Positions 37,136 through 44,618 of a DNA stretch of 64,000 nt are shown here, one piece after another. Each line of letters starts with the position of its first letter. The first letter of the stretch is position 1. A program made the translations under genes and the position numbers. The DNA is from Pseudomonas sp. JAI120 (lineage in GTDB: Bacteria > Pseudomonadota > Gammaproteobacteria > Pseudomonadales > Pseudomonadaceae), in assembly GCF_014207255.1 (NCBI RefSeq), contig NZ_JACHCZ010000001.1, forward strand, positions 1,975,378 through 2,039,377. Reading direction: 5' to 3'. The notes below the pieces were generated by a model. That model saw nothing but the letters and a program-made list of their open reading frames with translations. It did no database searches and was not told where the DNA came from.

Positions 37136-38587
37136 TCACGGAGAGCTATCGCGACCCGGGCGTACAAACGCTCGTTGCACGCGCTCGTATTGCGCCGCAC
37201 TCAACGGTGGTGCGCCGACGCCTGTCGCCAACGTTTTCAACTCGCTCCCCACGGCCCGGGCCTGAATCACAAACAGGCGAACCTTGGCCGGGCCACTTGA
37301 ATCGGCGCTGCGTCCCGACTCATGTGCCTCACGGCTGAACGCTCCCAGCCACAGGCGCTTGCCCTGCGGCACCCTTACCACACTGCTGACACTCACCCGC
37401 CCGACCGCTGTCGGTTTGCCACGCCGCCCCGCCTGGCTCAGTTGTCGATCATCCTCGACATGGAGAAGCATCTCGATCTGATTCGCTTCGGCAAAACGCG
37501 GCAGCACGCTGACCTGGGAGCCATATTGCACGGGCTTCCAATCAGCATGGTCAGCTCCGGGAGCCGGCAGGTAGAAGGTATGGTTATCCTGAAACACGGC
37601 CGGCACATTCTCCTGGGTGAGAATTACCGGCAACGTCATCACCCTTGCTCGCCGCCGGCGCTCCAGCGCGGCTATTTGCGCCATCAAGCGGTTATCGTCC
37701 ATCGGCTCCAGAATTCGCGTGGCCTGGGCCTTCGCGTCCTTGTCCCAGTCAAAGCCCAGCTTTTTCAGTTCATCACGGTCCACGTCCACCATCCACAGCG
37801 AGACTTCGATAGAACGCTTGGGTGTGTCCAACTCCGCCACCAGGCGTTCGATGAGAGCCAGTTGCGCAGGCTTGCCCTTGATCAGCAGGCTGTTGGTATC
37901 CGGATAGGCGATCACTACCAGGCTCTTGTCGGCCAGCGCTCCCTTCTGTTCAGAACCCAACAGGGTGTCGATCGTCGATGCGATGCCCGGCACCGTGACC
38001 TTTTCGTCGCCCATGGCATACCCTCGGTCTGCCACATGGGTGTTGAGTACCTGAACGACAGCAAACGCCTGGTTACCTACGTGCAATTCAGCCCGCTCGC
38101 GATCCATCAACTGGGCCAGACGCAAGACCTGGTCGACATAATGGGGTGGCCCGGACACATGGAATGTCCGCGTCCCGCTCACGCGCAGGGGGTAACGTGT
38201 TTCATCAAGTCCCGAGCGGCGCATGAAGCCACGAAACCTGTCGACCGATATATGCCGCAACACCACCGCCAGGCTTTTTGCCTCGCTGACGGCGTAGAGG
38301 TAGAGCGCCTGCCCATCGCTGTACCAGATCAAGCCGTATTGCTGTGAAAGCGTCTCCAGGGCGTGTTGCGGCGTATCGAGGTCAATGACCTCGCTGATGC
38401 GTATGCGCGCCACTTCACTGCTCACGACGATGGGCAGGCCCATAGGCATGGACAAGGCGGTAAAAACGGTGTGCAGGCTCTCGTCCTGCGCCTGGTAGGT
38501 TTCGCCCTGGGCATCGACACTTCCCAGCATCAGCGCAGCAAACAGCAGCCAGAGACAGGGAGTCGTTACGGAAAAGTGAGCGTACAC
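37136..38587 (-). CDS. sctC: Type III secretion outer-membrane secretin, InvG/SctC-like
   Basis: 483 residues. A signal peptide (about HFSVTTPCLWLLFAALMLGSVDAQG) is followed by N0/N1-type domains (LPIVVSSEVARIRISEVIDLDTPQHALETLSQQYGLIWY), an N3 region with PDTNSLLIKGKPAQLALIERLVAELD, and the secretin core (IEVSLWMVDVDRDELKKLGFDW; LTQENVPAVFQDNHTFYLP; RVPQGKRLWLGAFSRE). The GTG at 38587 has AGGA eight bases before it; the longer frame would need a TTG start with no ribosome site. It heads the T3SS fragment. No export apparatus, ATPase or needle gene was found. Confidence 0.87.
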   Translation of the reverse strand: MYAHFSVTTPCLWLLFAALMLGSVDAQGETYQAQDESLHTVFTALSMPMGLPIVVSSEVARIRISEVIDLDTPQHALETLSQQYGLIWYSDGQALYLYAVSEAKSLAVVLRHISVDRFRGFMRRSGLDETRYPLRVSGTRTFHVSGPPHYVDQVLRLAQLMDRERAELHVGNQAFAVVQVLNTHVADRGYAMGDEKVTVPGIASTIDTLLGSEQKGALADKSLVVIAYPDTNSLLIKGKPAQLALIERLVAELDTPKRSIEVSLWMVDVDRDELKKLGFDWDKDAKAQATRILEPMDDNRLMAQIAALERRRRARVMTLPVILTQENVPAVFQDNHTFYLPAPGADHADWKPVQYGSQVSVLPRFAEANQIEMLLHVEDDRQLSQAGRRGKPTAVGRVSVSSVVRVPQGKRLWLGAFSREAHESGRSADSSGPAKVRLFVIQARAVGSELKTLATGVGAPPLSAAQYERVQRAFVRPGRDSSP

Positions 38588-38691
38588 CTTGGATTTCCTG
38601 GGCGGCCTGGCAGTAAGAAGCGGCCATACTGAGAGGCAGCCGATTTTCAATCTTGATGGAAAGTTGACGGCCGGCGGCGCCCATCGGCCCG

Positions 38692-38706
38692 TGGCATGTG
38701 CCTTGC
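38692..38706 (+). promoter_or_regulatory. Sigma-54-type promoter of nasST
   Basis: TGGCATG-N4-TTGC with GG (38693-38694) and GC (38705-38706) exactly ten bases apart, as in -24/-12 promoters. The predicted start, near 38718, is just before the ANTAR-type leader of nasS. Confidence 0.75.
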
Positions 38707-38727
38707 TATGGACTCTGTATCAGAGCG

Positions 38728-38816
38728 CGCACCAACGGCGGAGCGGGCTTACGGACAAAGGCGTCGTTACCCGCAATGGCCTTGCATCGCCATCTCAGGG
38801 AACGACGCTTTTTTTT
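38728..38816 (+). promoter_or_regulatory. ANTAR-target leader with terminator upstream of nasS
   Basis: Hairpin P1: CGCACC (38728-38733), hexaloop AACGGC, GGAGCG (38740-38745), with one A-A mismatch. Hairpin P2: ACGGAC (38751-38756, one bulged G), hexaloop AAAGGC (38757-38762), GTCGT (38763-38767). Both loops have A at position 1 and G at position 4, the ANTAR recognition rule. The terminator GCGTCGTT-A-CCC (38761-38772) with GGGAACGACGC (38798-38808) and eight T residues overlaps the 3' arm of P2, so the two structures exclude each other. NasT binding should allow read-through. Confidence 0.75.
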
Positions 38817-38836
38817 GAAAGAAAAGGTAGGTGTTG

Positions 38837-40063
38837 ATGAACGATTCGGTTGGCAACAGCCCGATGAACGACCCGCTGGCCTGGGTCAACGGCAGTGATG
38901 CCCCGGAGAAGAGCAGCCTTGACCTGGGCTTCATGGCCTTGAGCGATTGCGCATCCCTGGTGGTGGCGGCGACCCAAGGCTTCGCACAGCCTTATGGCTT
39001 GACCTTGAACCTCAAGCGCCAACCTTCATGGGCCAACCTGCGGGACAAACTGGTCAGCGGCGAACTGGATGCCGCCCACAGCCTGTACGGGTTGGTGTAC
39101 GCAGTGCACTTGGGCATTGGCGGCGTCGCGCCTACCGACATGGCAGTACTGATGGGGCTGAACCAGAACGGTCAAAGCATCAACCTGTCCCACAGCCTGC
39201 AACAGCAGGGAGTGATCACTCCTGAAGCACTGGACCGCCACGTGCACCAAAGCCGAACAAAACTGACTTTCGCTCAGACCTTTCCCACAGGCACTCACGC
39301 CATGTGGTTGTACTACTGGCTGGCGAGCCAAGGCATTCATCCGCTACAGGATGTGGACAGCGTCGTAGTACCGCCCCCGCAAATGGTCGCGCACCTGCAG
39401 GCCGGGCGTATCGATGGCTTTTGTGTCGGCGAGCCCTGGTGCGCCAGTGCCGTAAAGCAAAACCAGGGCTTTACCCTGGCGACCACCCAGGCGATCTGGC
39501 CGAACCATCCGGAAAAGGTGCTCGGCTGCACCCAGGCCTTTGTCGACCAGTATCCCAACACCGCCCGCGTGCTGGTGATGGCGATCCTGGAGGCCAGCCG
39601 CTTTATCGAGCAAAACACCGAAAACCGTCGCTCCACCGCACAATTGCTCAGCGGCCGCGAGTACCTCGATGCCCCGCTCGACTGCATCGAGCCGCGCTTG
39701 CTGGGCGCCTATGACGACGGCCTGGGCAACCAGTGGCAGGACCCCCATGCCCTGCGTTTTTTTGCCGATGGCGAGGTCAACTTGCCCTACCTCTCCGATG
39801 GCATGTGGTTCATGACCCAGTTTCGACGCTGGGGCCTGCTGCGCGAAGACCCTGATTACCTGGGCGTTGCTCGCCAAGTGCAACAGCTGGCGCTGTATCG
39901 TCAGGCAGCCGAGGCACTGGGCCTCGGCAACAACGGCCAGGACATGCGCAGCAGCCAACTGATCGACGGCAAAATCTGGGACGGCTCGGACCCCGCCGGC
40001 TACGCGCGCAGCTTCCGCCTGCATGCCATGGTCGATCCTACCAGCCGCCAAGCCTTGCGCTGA
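38837..40063 (+). CDS. nasS: Nitrate-sensing regulator NasS
   Basis: 408 residues, homologous to the nitrate-binding proteins NrtA/CmpA (LGFMALSDCASLVVAATQGF; GTHAMWLYYWLASQG; RIDGFCVGEPWC) but without a signal peptide. It therefore acts in the cytoplasm. In the known system NasS holds the antiterminator NasT inactive until nitrate or nitrite binds. nasT follows 12 bases later. The ATG at 38837 is used here; a GTG two codons upstream is possible. Expression appears to be controlled by a sigma-54 promoter and an ANTAR leader just upstream. Confidence 0.92.
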   Translation: MNDSVGNSPMNDPLAWVNGSDAPEKSSLDLGFMALSDCASLVVAATQGFAQPYGLTLNLKRQPSWANLRDKLVSGELDAAHSLYGLVYAVHLGIGGVAPTDMAVLMGLNQNGQSINLSHSLQQQGVITPEALDRHVHQSRTKLTFAQTFPTGTHAMWLYYWLASQGIHPLQDVDSVVVPPPQMVAHLQAGRIDGFCVGEPWCASAVKQNQGFTLATTQAIWPNHPEKVLGCTQAFVDQYPNTARVLVMAILEASRFIEQNTENRRSTAQLLSGREYLDAPLDCIEPRLLGAYDDGLGNQWQDPHALRFFADGEVNLPYLSDGMWFMTQFRRWGLLREDPDYLGVARQVQQLALYRQAAEALGLGNNGQDMRSSQLIDGKIWDGSDPAGYARSFRLHAMVDPTSRQALR

Positions 40064-40075
40064 CAGGGGACATCC

Positions 40076-40651
40076 ATGCTGCGAATCCTGTTAATCAACG
40101 ACACCCCGCGCAAGGTCGGCCGCCTGCGCACGGCGCTGATCGAGGCCGGCTTCGAGGTGATCGATGAATCCGGCCTGACCATCGACCTGCCTGCGCGCGT
40201 CGAAACGGTGCGCCCGGACGTCATCCTGATCGATACCGAGTCACCGGGCCGCGACGTGATGGAGCAAGTGGTACTGGTCAGCCGCGACCAGCCCCGGCCC
40301 ATTGTGATGTTTACCGACGAGCATGACCCCGACGTGATGCGCCAGGCGATCAAGTCCGGGGTCAGCGCCTACATCGTCGAAGGCATTCAGGCCCAGCGCC
40401 TGCAACCGATCCTCGATGTGGCCATGGCCCGCTTCGAGAGCGACCAGGCCTTGCGCGCCCAGCTCCAGGCGCGGGACCAGCAGTTGGCCGAGCGCAAGCG
40501 CATTGAGTTGGCCAAGGGCATGTTGATGAAAATGAAGGCCTGCAATGAGGAAGAGGCCTACACCCTGATGCGCCGCCAGGCCATGAGCCGCCAGCAGAAA
40601 CTGATTCAGGTGGCGGAGCAGATTATCGCCATGAGCGAACTGCTCGGTTAA
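40076..40651 (+). CDS. nasT: ANTAR-domain antiterminator NasT
   Basis: 191 residues. A receiver-like domain (about 1-120; LLINDTPRKVGRLRTAL, DVILIDTESPG) is joined by a coiled coil to the C-terminal ANTAR RNA-binding domain (about 130-188; IELAKGMLMKMKACNEEEAYTLMRRQAM). It binds two-hexaloop leader RNAs and prevents termination. It is controlled by NasS encoded just upstream. Matching leader structures are present before nasS and before nasA in this window. Confidence 0.95.
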   Translation: MLRILLINDTPRKVGRLRTALIEAGFEVIDESGLTIDLPARVETVRPDVILIDTESPGRDVMEQVVLVSRDQPRPIVMFTDEHDPDVMRQAIKSGVSAYIVEGIQAQRLQPILDVAMARFESDQALRAQLQARDQQLAERKRIELAKGMLMKMKACNEEEAYTLMRRQAMSRQQKLIQVAEQIIAMSELLG

Positions 40652-40698
40652 ACATCCGTAGCATGTGTTGGATAAGACGGTAACTACGGCCAGTATGT

Positions 40699-40713
40699 TG
40701 GCGCAGGACTTGC
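40699..40713 (+). promoter_or_regulatory. Sigma-54-type promoter of nasA
   Basis: TGGCGCA-N4-TTGC with GG (40700-40701) and GC (40712-40713) ten bases apart. The predicted start, near 40725, falls four bases before the first ANTAR hairpin, so almost the whole leader is the regulatory RNA. Confidence 0.78.
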
Positions 40714-40728
40714 TAAGTAATCATCACA

Positions 40729-40811
40729 GGTAACCAACGGCGGTTGCCCCTTCACGACAAAGACGTCGCACACCCGGTTTGCCCTCGCGAACCCGGTGGC
40801 GGCGTTTTTTT
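40729..40811 (+). promoter_or_regulatory. ANTAR-target leader with terminator upstream of nasA
   Basis: P1: GGTAACC (40729-40735), hexaloop AACGGC, GGTTGCC (40742-40748), a complete 7-bp stem. After a 6-nt linker comes P2: CGAC (40755-40758), hexaloop AAAGAC, GTCG (40765-40768). Both loops follow the A1/G4 rule. The terminator stem CGTCGC-A-CACCCGGTT (40764-40779) with AACCCGGTGGCGGCG (40790-40804) and seven T residues uses the bases of the P2 3' arm. P2 and terminator are thus mutually exclusive. Confidence 0.85.
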
Positions 40812-40907
40812 GTTTTGGCCCCCGTAGCACGGGGCCGGTGGGGCGGCCTCAGCCGGCGGCTCCATCACCAGGCCTTCTTACAAGACTCCCAACCGTTGAG
40901 GTGCGTG

Positions 40908-42119
40908 ATGAAATCAAGCTTCTGGAAATCCGGGCACACCCCGACCCTGTTTGCCGCGTTCCTGTATTTCGACCTGAGCTTCATGGTCTGGTATTTGTTG
41001 GGCCCCCTGGCGGTGCAGATTGCCGCCGACCTGCACCTGACCACCCAGCAACGCGGCCTGATGGTGGCGACGCCGATCCTGGCCGGCGCGGTGCTGCGCT
41101 TTCTGATGGGCATGCTGGCGGACAAGCTGTCGCCCAAGACCGCCGGGCTGATCGGCCAGGTGATTGTGATCGTCGCATTGTTCGGCGCTTGGAAACTGGG
41201 GATTCACAGCTACGAACAAGCCTTGTTGCTGGGGCTGTTCCTCGGCATGGCCGGCGCATCCTTTGCGGTGGCGCTGCCGCTGGCATCCCAGTGGTACCCG
41301 GCCGAACACCAGGGCAAGGCCATGGGTATCGCCGGTGCCGGTAACTCGGGCACGGTGTTCGCTGCCCTGCTGGCCCCCGTACTGGCCGCCGCATTTGGCT
41401 GGAGCAATGTGTTCGGCTTCGCGCTGATTCCGCTGATCCTGACGCTGATCGTCTTCGCCTGGCTGGCACGCAACGCACCCGAGCGGCCGAAAGCCAAGTC
41501 CATGGCCGACTACTTCAAGGCCCTGGGCGACCGCGACAGCTGGTGGTTCATGTTTTTCTACAGCGTGACCTTCGGCGGCTTTATCGGCCTGGCGAGTGCC
41601 CTTCCCGGCTATTTCAACGACCAATACGGCCTGAGCCCCACGACTGCCGGCTACTACACCGCTGCCTGCGTGTTCGGTGGCAGCCTGATGCGTCCACTTG
41701 GCGGCGCCCTGGCCGACCGTTTCGGCGGGATCCGCACCCTGCTGGGCATGTACAGCGTTGCGGCGATCTGCATTGCGGCAGTGGGTTTCAACCTGCCCAG
41801 CTCCTACGCGGCACTGGCGCTCTTCGTCTGCACCATGCTCGGTCTGGGTGCGGGCAATGGCGCCGTGTTCCAGTTGGTGCCACAGCGTTTCCGGCGTGAG
41901 ATCGGCGTAATGACCGGCTTGATCGGCATGGCCGGCGGCATCGGCGGTTTCGCCCTGGCGGCGGGCATGGGCGCGATCAAGCAAAGCACCGGTAGCTATC
42001 AACTGGCCTTGTGGCTGTTCGCCAGCCTGGGCGTACTGGCCTGGTTCGGCCTGCATGGCGTCAAGCGTCGCTGGAGAACCACTTGGGGTTCGGCCGCAGT
42101 GACCGCTGCGCGCGTCTGA
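40908..42119 (+). CDS. nasA: Nitrate/nitrite MFS transporter NasA
   Basis: 403 residues and about 12 membrane segments of the nitrate/nitrite porter family. The motif GMAGASFAVALPLASQWYPAEHQGKAMGIAGAGNSG holds the Gly-rich nitrate signatures, and a second Gly-rich copy appears in the C-terminal half (LGLGAGNGAVFQLVPQRFR). The start at 40908 (MKSSFWKSGHTPTLFAAFLYF) has GAGG before it; the longer frame would run into the terminator. It overlaps the kinase gene by the TGATG type of junction. Confidence 0.93.
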   Translation: MKSSFWKSGHTPTLFAAFLYFDLSFMVWYLLGPLAVQIAADLHLTTQQRGLMVATPILAGAVLRFLMGMLADKLSPKTAGLIGQVIVIVALFGAWKLGIHSYEQALLLGLFLGMAGASFAVALPLASQWYPAEHQGKAMGIAGAGNSGTVFAALLAPVLAAAFGWSNVFGFALIPLILTLIVFAWLARNAPERPKAKSMADYFKALGDRDSWWFMFFYSVTFGGFIGLASALPGYFNDQYGLSPTTAGYYTAACVFGGSLMRPLGGALADRFGGIRTLLGMYSVAAICIAAVGFNLPSSYAALALFVCTMLGLGAGNGAVFQLVPQRFRREIGVMTGLIGMAGGIGGFALAAGMGAIKQSTGSYQLALWLFASLGVLAWFGLHGVKRRWRTTWGSAAVTAARV

Positions 42120-43789
42120 TGAGCCTGCAACTGAGCGTCGCCCATGCCAGCGCCATCGGCCCACGGGCGGAAAACCAGGATGCGCTGCGGGTTGTCACCC
42201 CCGCAGCGGAACTGGCGGCGAGCAAAGGTTACCTGTGCGCCATGGCCGACGGTGTGAGCCAGTGCGCCGACGGCGGCCTGGCCGCACGCTCGACTTTGCA
42301 GGCCCTGGCCCTGGATTACTACGCCACACCGCAAACCTGGGGCGTGGCGCAGGCATTGGAGCGCCTGCTGCTGGCGCAAAACCGCTGGTTGCAGGCCAAT
42401 GGCGGCGGCCAGCCGTTGCTGACCACCCTCAGCGCCTTGGTCTTTCGCGGCCAGCGTTTCACCCTGGCCCATGTCGGCGATTGCCGGGCGTATCGCTGGC
42501 TGGACGGTGAGTTGCAGCGCATCAGCGAAGACCATGTGTGGGAACAGCCGGGCATGCAGCACGTGCTCAAGCGTGCCCTCGGCCTGGATCAACATCTGGT
42601 GCTGGATTTTCTCGACGGTCAATTGCGCGAAGGTGAGTGCTTCCTGCTGCTCAGCGACGGCGTATGGGCCACCCTGGGCGATCACAGCATCAGCGCGATC
42701 CTGCGCGAACAAGCCGACCTGGACCTGGCGGTAACTACGCTGGTCAATGCCGCACACCTGGCGGGCAGCCAGGACAATGCCAGCGCCTTGCTGGTGCGTG
42801 TCGACACGCTCGGCGCCGCTACGCTCGGCGATGCCTTGGTGCAACTGCAGCAGTGGCCCTTGCCACCGCTGCTGAAAACCGGGCAACACTTCGAAGGCTG
42901 GCAAGTGGACGCCGTGCTGGCGCAAAGCAGGCAATCATTGCTGTACCGGGTGCGCGATGCCCAACAGCAACCCTGGCTGCTGAAAACCCTGCCCCTAAGC
43001 CGCGACGACGACAGCGACGCCGGCCAGGCATTGCTCTCGGAAGAGTGGTTTCTGCGGCGGGTAGCCGGGCGCGCGTTTCCTGAAGTGCATGCGGCCAGCG
43101 GGCGCCAGCACTTGTACTACGTCATGCGTGAATACCCAGGGCAAACCCTGGCCGAGCTGTTTCAGCACCAGGGCCCATTGCCCCTCGCGCAATGGCAGTC
43201 CGTGGCCGAGCGTTTGTTGCGCGCAGTGGGCATGCTGCATCGACGGCAGATCCTGCACCGCGACATCAAGCCGGAAAACCTGCTGCTGGGGGATGACGGT
43301 GAATTGCGCGTGCTGGATTTCGGTCTGGCCTACTGTCCGGGTCTTTCGGAGGACCGAGCCCATGTGCTGCCTGGGACCCCGAGTTTTATCGCGCCCGAAG
43401 CGTTCAATGGTGACCGTCCCACAGCCCAACAGGATTTATACAGCGTTGGCGTCACCCTGTATTACCTGCTGACCGGGCACTATCCCTACGGGGAAATCGA
43501 AGCTTTCCAACGGCCTCGATTTGCCCAGGCTGTCAGCGCCAACCGCTATCGCTCGGACCTCCCGGATTGGCTGCCCCTGAGCCTCGAACGGGCTGTGGCC
43601 GCACAGCCGGCGCATCGCTACGAAACCGCCGAGGAATGGTTGCGGGTGCTGGAACAGGCTGACCGCCAGGAACTGAGCATCCGTCCCAGGCCTCTGCTGG
43701 AGCGCGAACCGTTGAAGGTGTGGCGCACCTTGGGCCTGGTCTCGATGCTGATCAATCTGATTCTTCTGTATTCACTCTTTCACAGCTGA
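42119..43789 (+). CDS. Bifunctional PP2C phosphatase / Ser-Thr protein kinase
   Basis: 556 residues. The N-terminal PP2C domain (about 1-235) has the metal-binding segments AENQDAL, MADGVSQCADGG, AHVGDCRAYRW and SDGVWATLGD. The C-terminal kinase domain (about 255-525) has HRDIKPENLL, LDFGLAY and GTPSFIAPE. The Gly-rich loop is poorly conserved (VLAQSRQSLLYRVRD), though a Lys follows in WLLKTLPL. One C-terminal membrane helix (LGLVSMLINLILLYSLF) anchors it to the inner membrane. It is translationally coupled to nasA, as in the P. aeruginosa order. A role in post-translational control of nitrate use is inferred. Confidence 0.9.
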   Translation: MSLQLSVAHASAIGPRAENQDALRVVTPAAELAASKGYLCAMADGVSQCADGGLAARSTLQALALDYYATPQTWGVAQALERLLLAQNRWLQANGGGQPLLTTLSALVFRGQRFTLAHVGDCRAYRWLDGELQRISEDHVWEQPGMQHVLKRALGLDQHLVLDFLDGQLREGECFLLLSDGVWATLGDHSISAILREQADLDLAVTTLVNAAHLAGSQDNASALLVRVDTLGAATLGDALVQLQQWPLPPLLKTGQHFEGWQVDAVLAQSRQSLLYRVRDAQQQPWLLKTLPLSRDDDSDAGQALLSEEWFLRRVAGRAFPEVHAASGRQHLYYVMREYPGQTLAELFQHQGPLPLAQWQSVAERLLRAVGMLHRRQILHRDIKPENLLLGDDGELRVLDFGLAYCPGLSEDRAHVLPGTPSFIAPEAFNGDRPTAQQDLYSVGVTLYYLLTGHYPYGEIEAFQRPRFAQAVSANRYRSDLPDWLPLSLERAVAAQPAHRYETAEEWLRVLEQADRQELSIRPRPLLEREPLKVWRTLGLVSMLINLILLYSLFHS

Positions 43790-43815
43790 CGTCAGCTCTA
43801 GACGAGGAAAAACCC

Positions 43816-44559
43816 ATGAACGCGAAAGTCTGGCTGGTGGGCGCGGGCCCTGGCGACCCGGAGTTGTTGACCCTCAAGGCTGTAAGGGCCATGCACGAAG
43901 CCGATGTGGTACTGATCGATGACTTGGTCAACCCGGCGGTGCTGGAGCATTGCGCCAAGGCGCGAGTGATCACGGTTGGCAAACGCGGCGGCTGCCGCTC
44001 GACCCCGCAGGACTTCATCCACCGCCTGATGCTGCGTTACGCCCGCCAAGGCAAATGCGTGGTGCGGCTAAAGGGGGGTGACCCATGCATTTTCGGGCGC
44101 GGTGGCGAAGAAGCCATGTGGCTGCGCGAACGCGGCGTCGAAGTAGAGTTGGTCAACGGGATTACCGCCGGGCTGGCGGGCGCAACGAATTGCGCGATTC
44201 CACTGACGTTGCGTGGCGTCAGCCGCGGTGTGACCCTGGTCACGGCCCATACCCAGGACGACAGCAGCCTTAATTGGCGCGCGCTGGCGGAAGGCGGGAC
44301 GACATTGGTGGTGTATATGGGAGTGGCGAAGCTGGAGGAGATTCGCAAGCAATTGCTGGAAGGTGGGATGGCGGCAGATATGCCGGTGGCGATGATCGAG
44401 AATGCATCACTGCCCCAACAGCGCGAATGCCGCAGCCAGCTGTCGCGGATGCATGAAGACGCCCAGGCATTTGCCTTGAAGAGCCCCGCGATTCTGGTGA
44501 TCGGCCATGTTGCAGCCACCGAGCAGACGGCTTACGTCGCTACCGCAGTCAGCGCCTGA
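43816..44559 (+). CDS. cobA: Uroporphyrinogen-III C-methyltransferase
   Basis: 247 residues. SUMT makes precorrin-2 for siroheme, the cofactor of nitrite and sulfite reductases, using SAM. VWLVGAGPGDPELLTLKA, VRLKGGDPCIFGRGGEE and GITAGLAGATNCAIPLTLRG are the diagnostic motifs. The ATG at 43816 is chosen over a longer frame inside the kinase gene. It follows the kinase gene by 26 bases; nirB, nirD and a nitrate reductase gene, usually found between them, are absent. Confidence 0.95.
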   Translation: MNAKVWLVGAGPGDPELLTLKAVRAMHEADVVLIDDLVNPAVLEHCAKARVITVGKRGGCRSTPQDFIHRLMLRYARQGKCVVRLKGGDPCIFGRGGEEAMWLRERGVEVELVNGITAGLAGATNCAIPLTLRGVSRGVTLVTAHTQDDSSLNWRALAEGGTTLVVYMGVAKLEEIRKQLLEGGMAADMPVAMIENASLPQQRECRSQLSRMHEDAQAFALKSPAILVIGHVAATEQTAYVATAVSA

Positions 44560-44574
44560 GACAAACTCCAGGCG

Positions 44575-44604
44575 AAAAAAAACCCGGCCGAAGCCGGGTT
44601 TTTT
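44575..44604. terminator. Bidirectional intrinsic terminator between cobA and oprF
   Basis: A run of A, AACCCGGC-CGAA-GCCGGGTT, and a run of T. The stem is perfect and serves both convergent genes. Confidence 0.92.
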
Positions 44605-44618
44605 CTACATCTCAGTAA

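Noticed and set aside
38588..38650. Longer secretin start at 38650
   Set aside because: The codon is TTG without a ribosome site. The GTG at 38587 has AGGA at proper spacing and gives a clean signal peptide.
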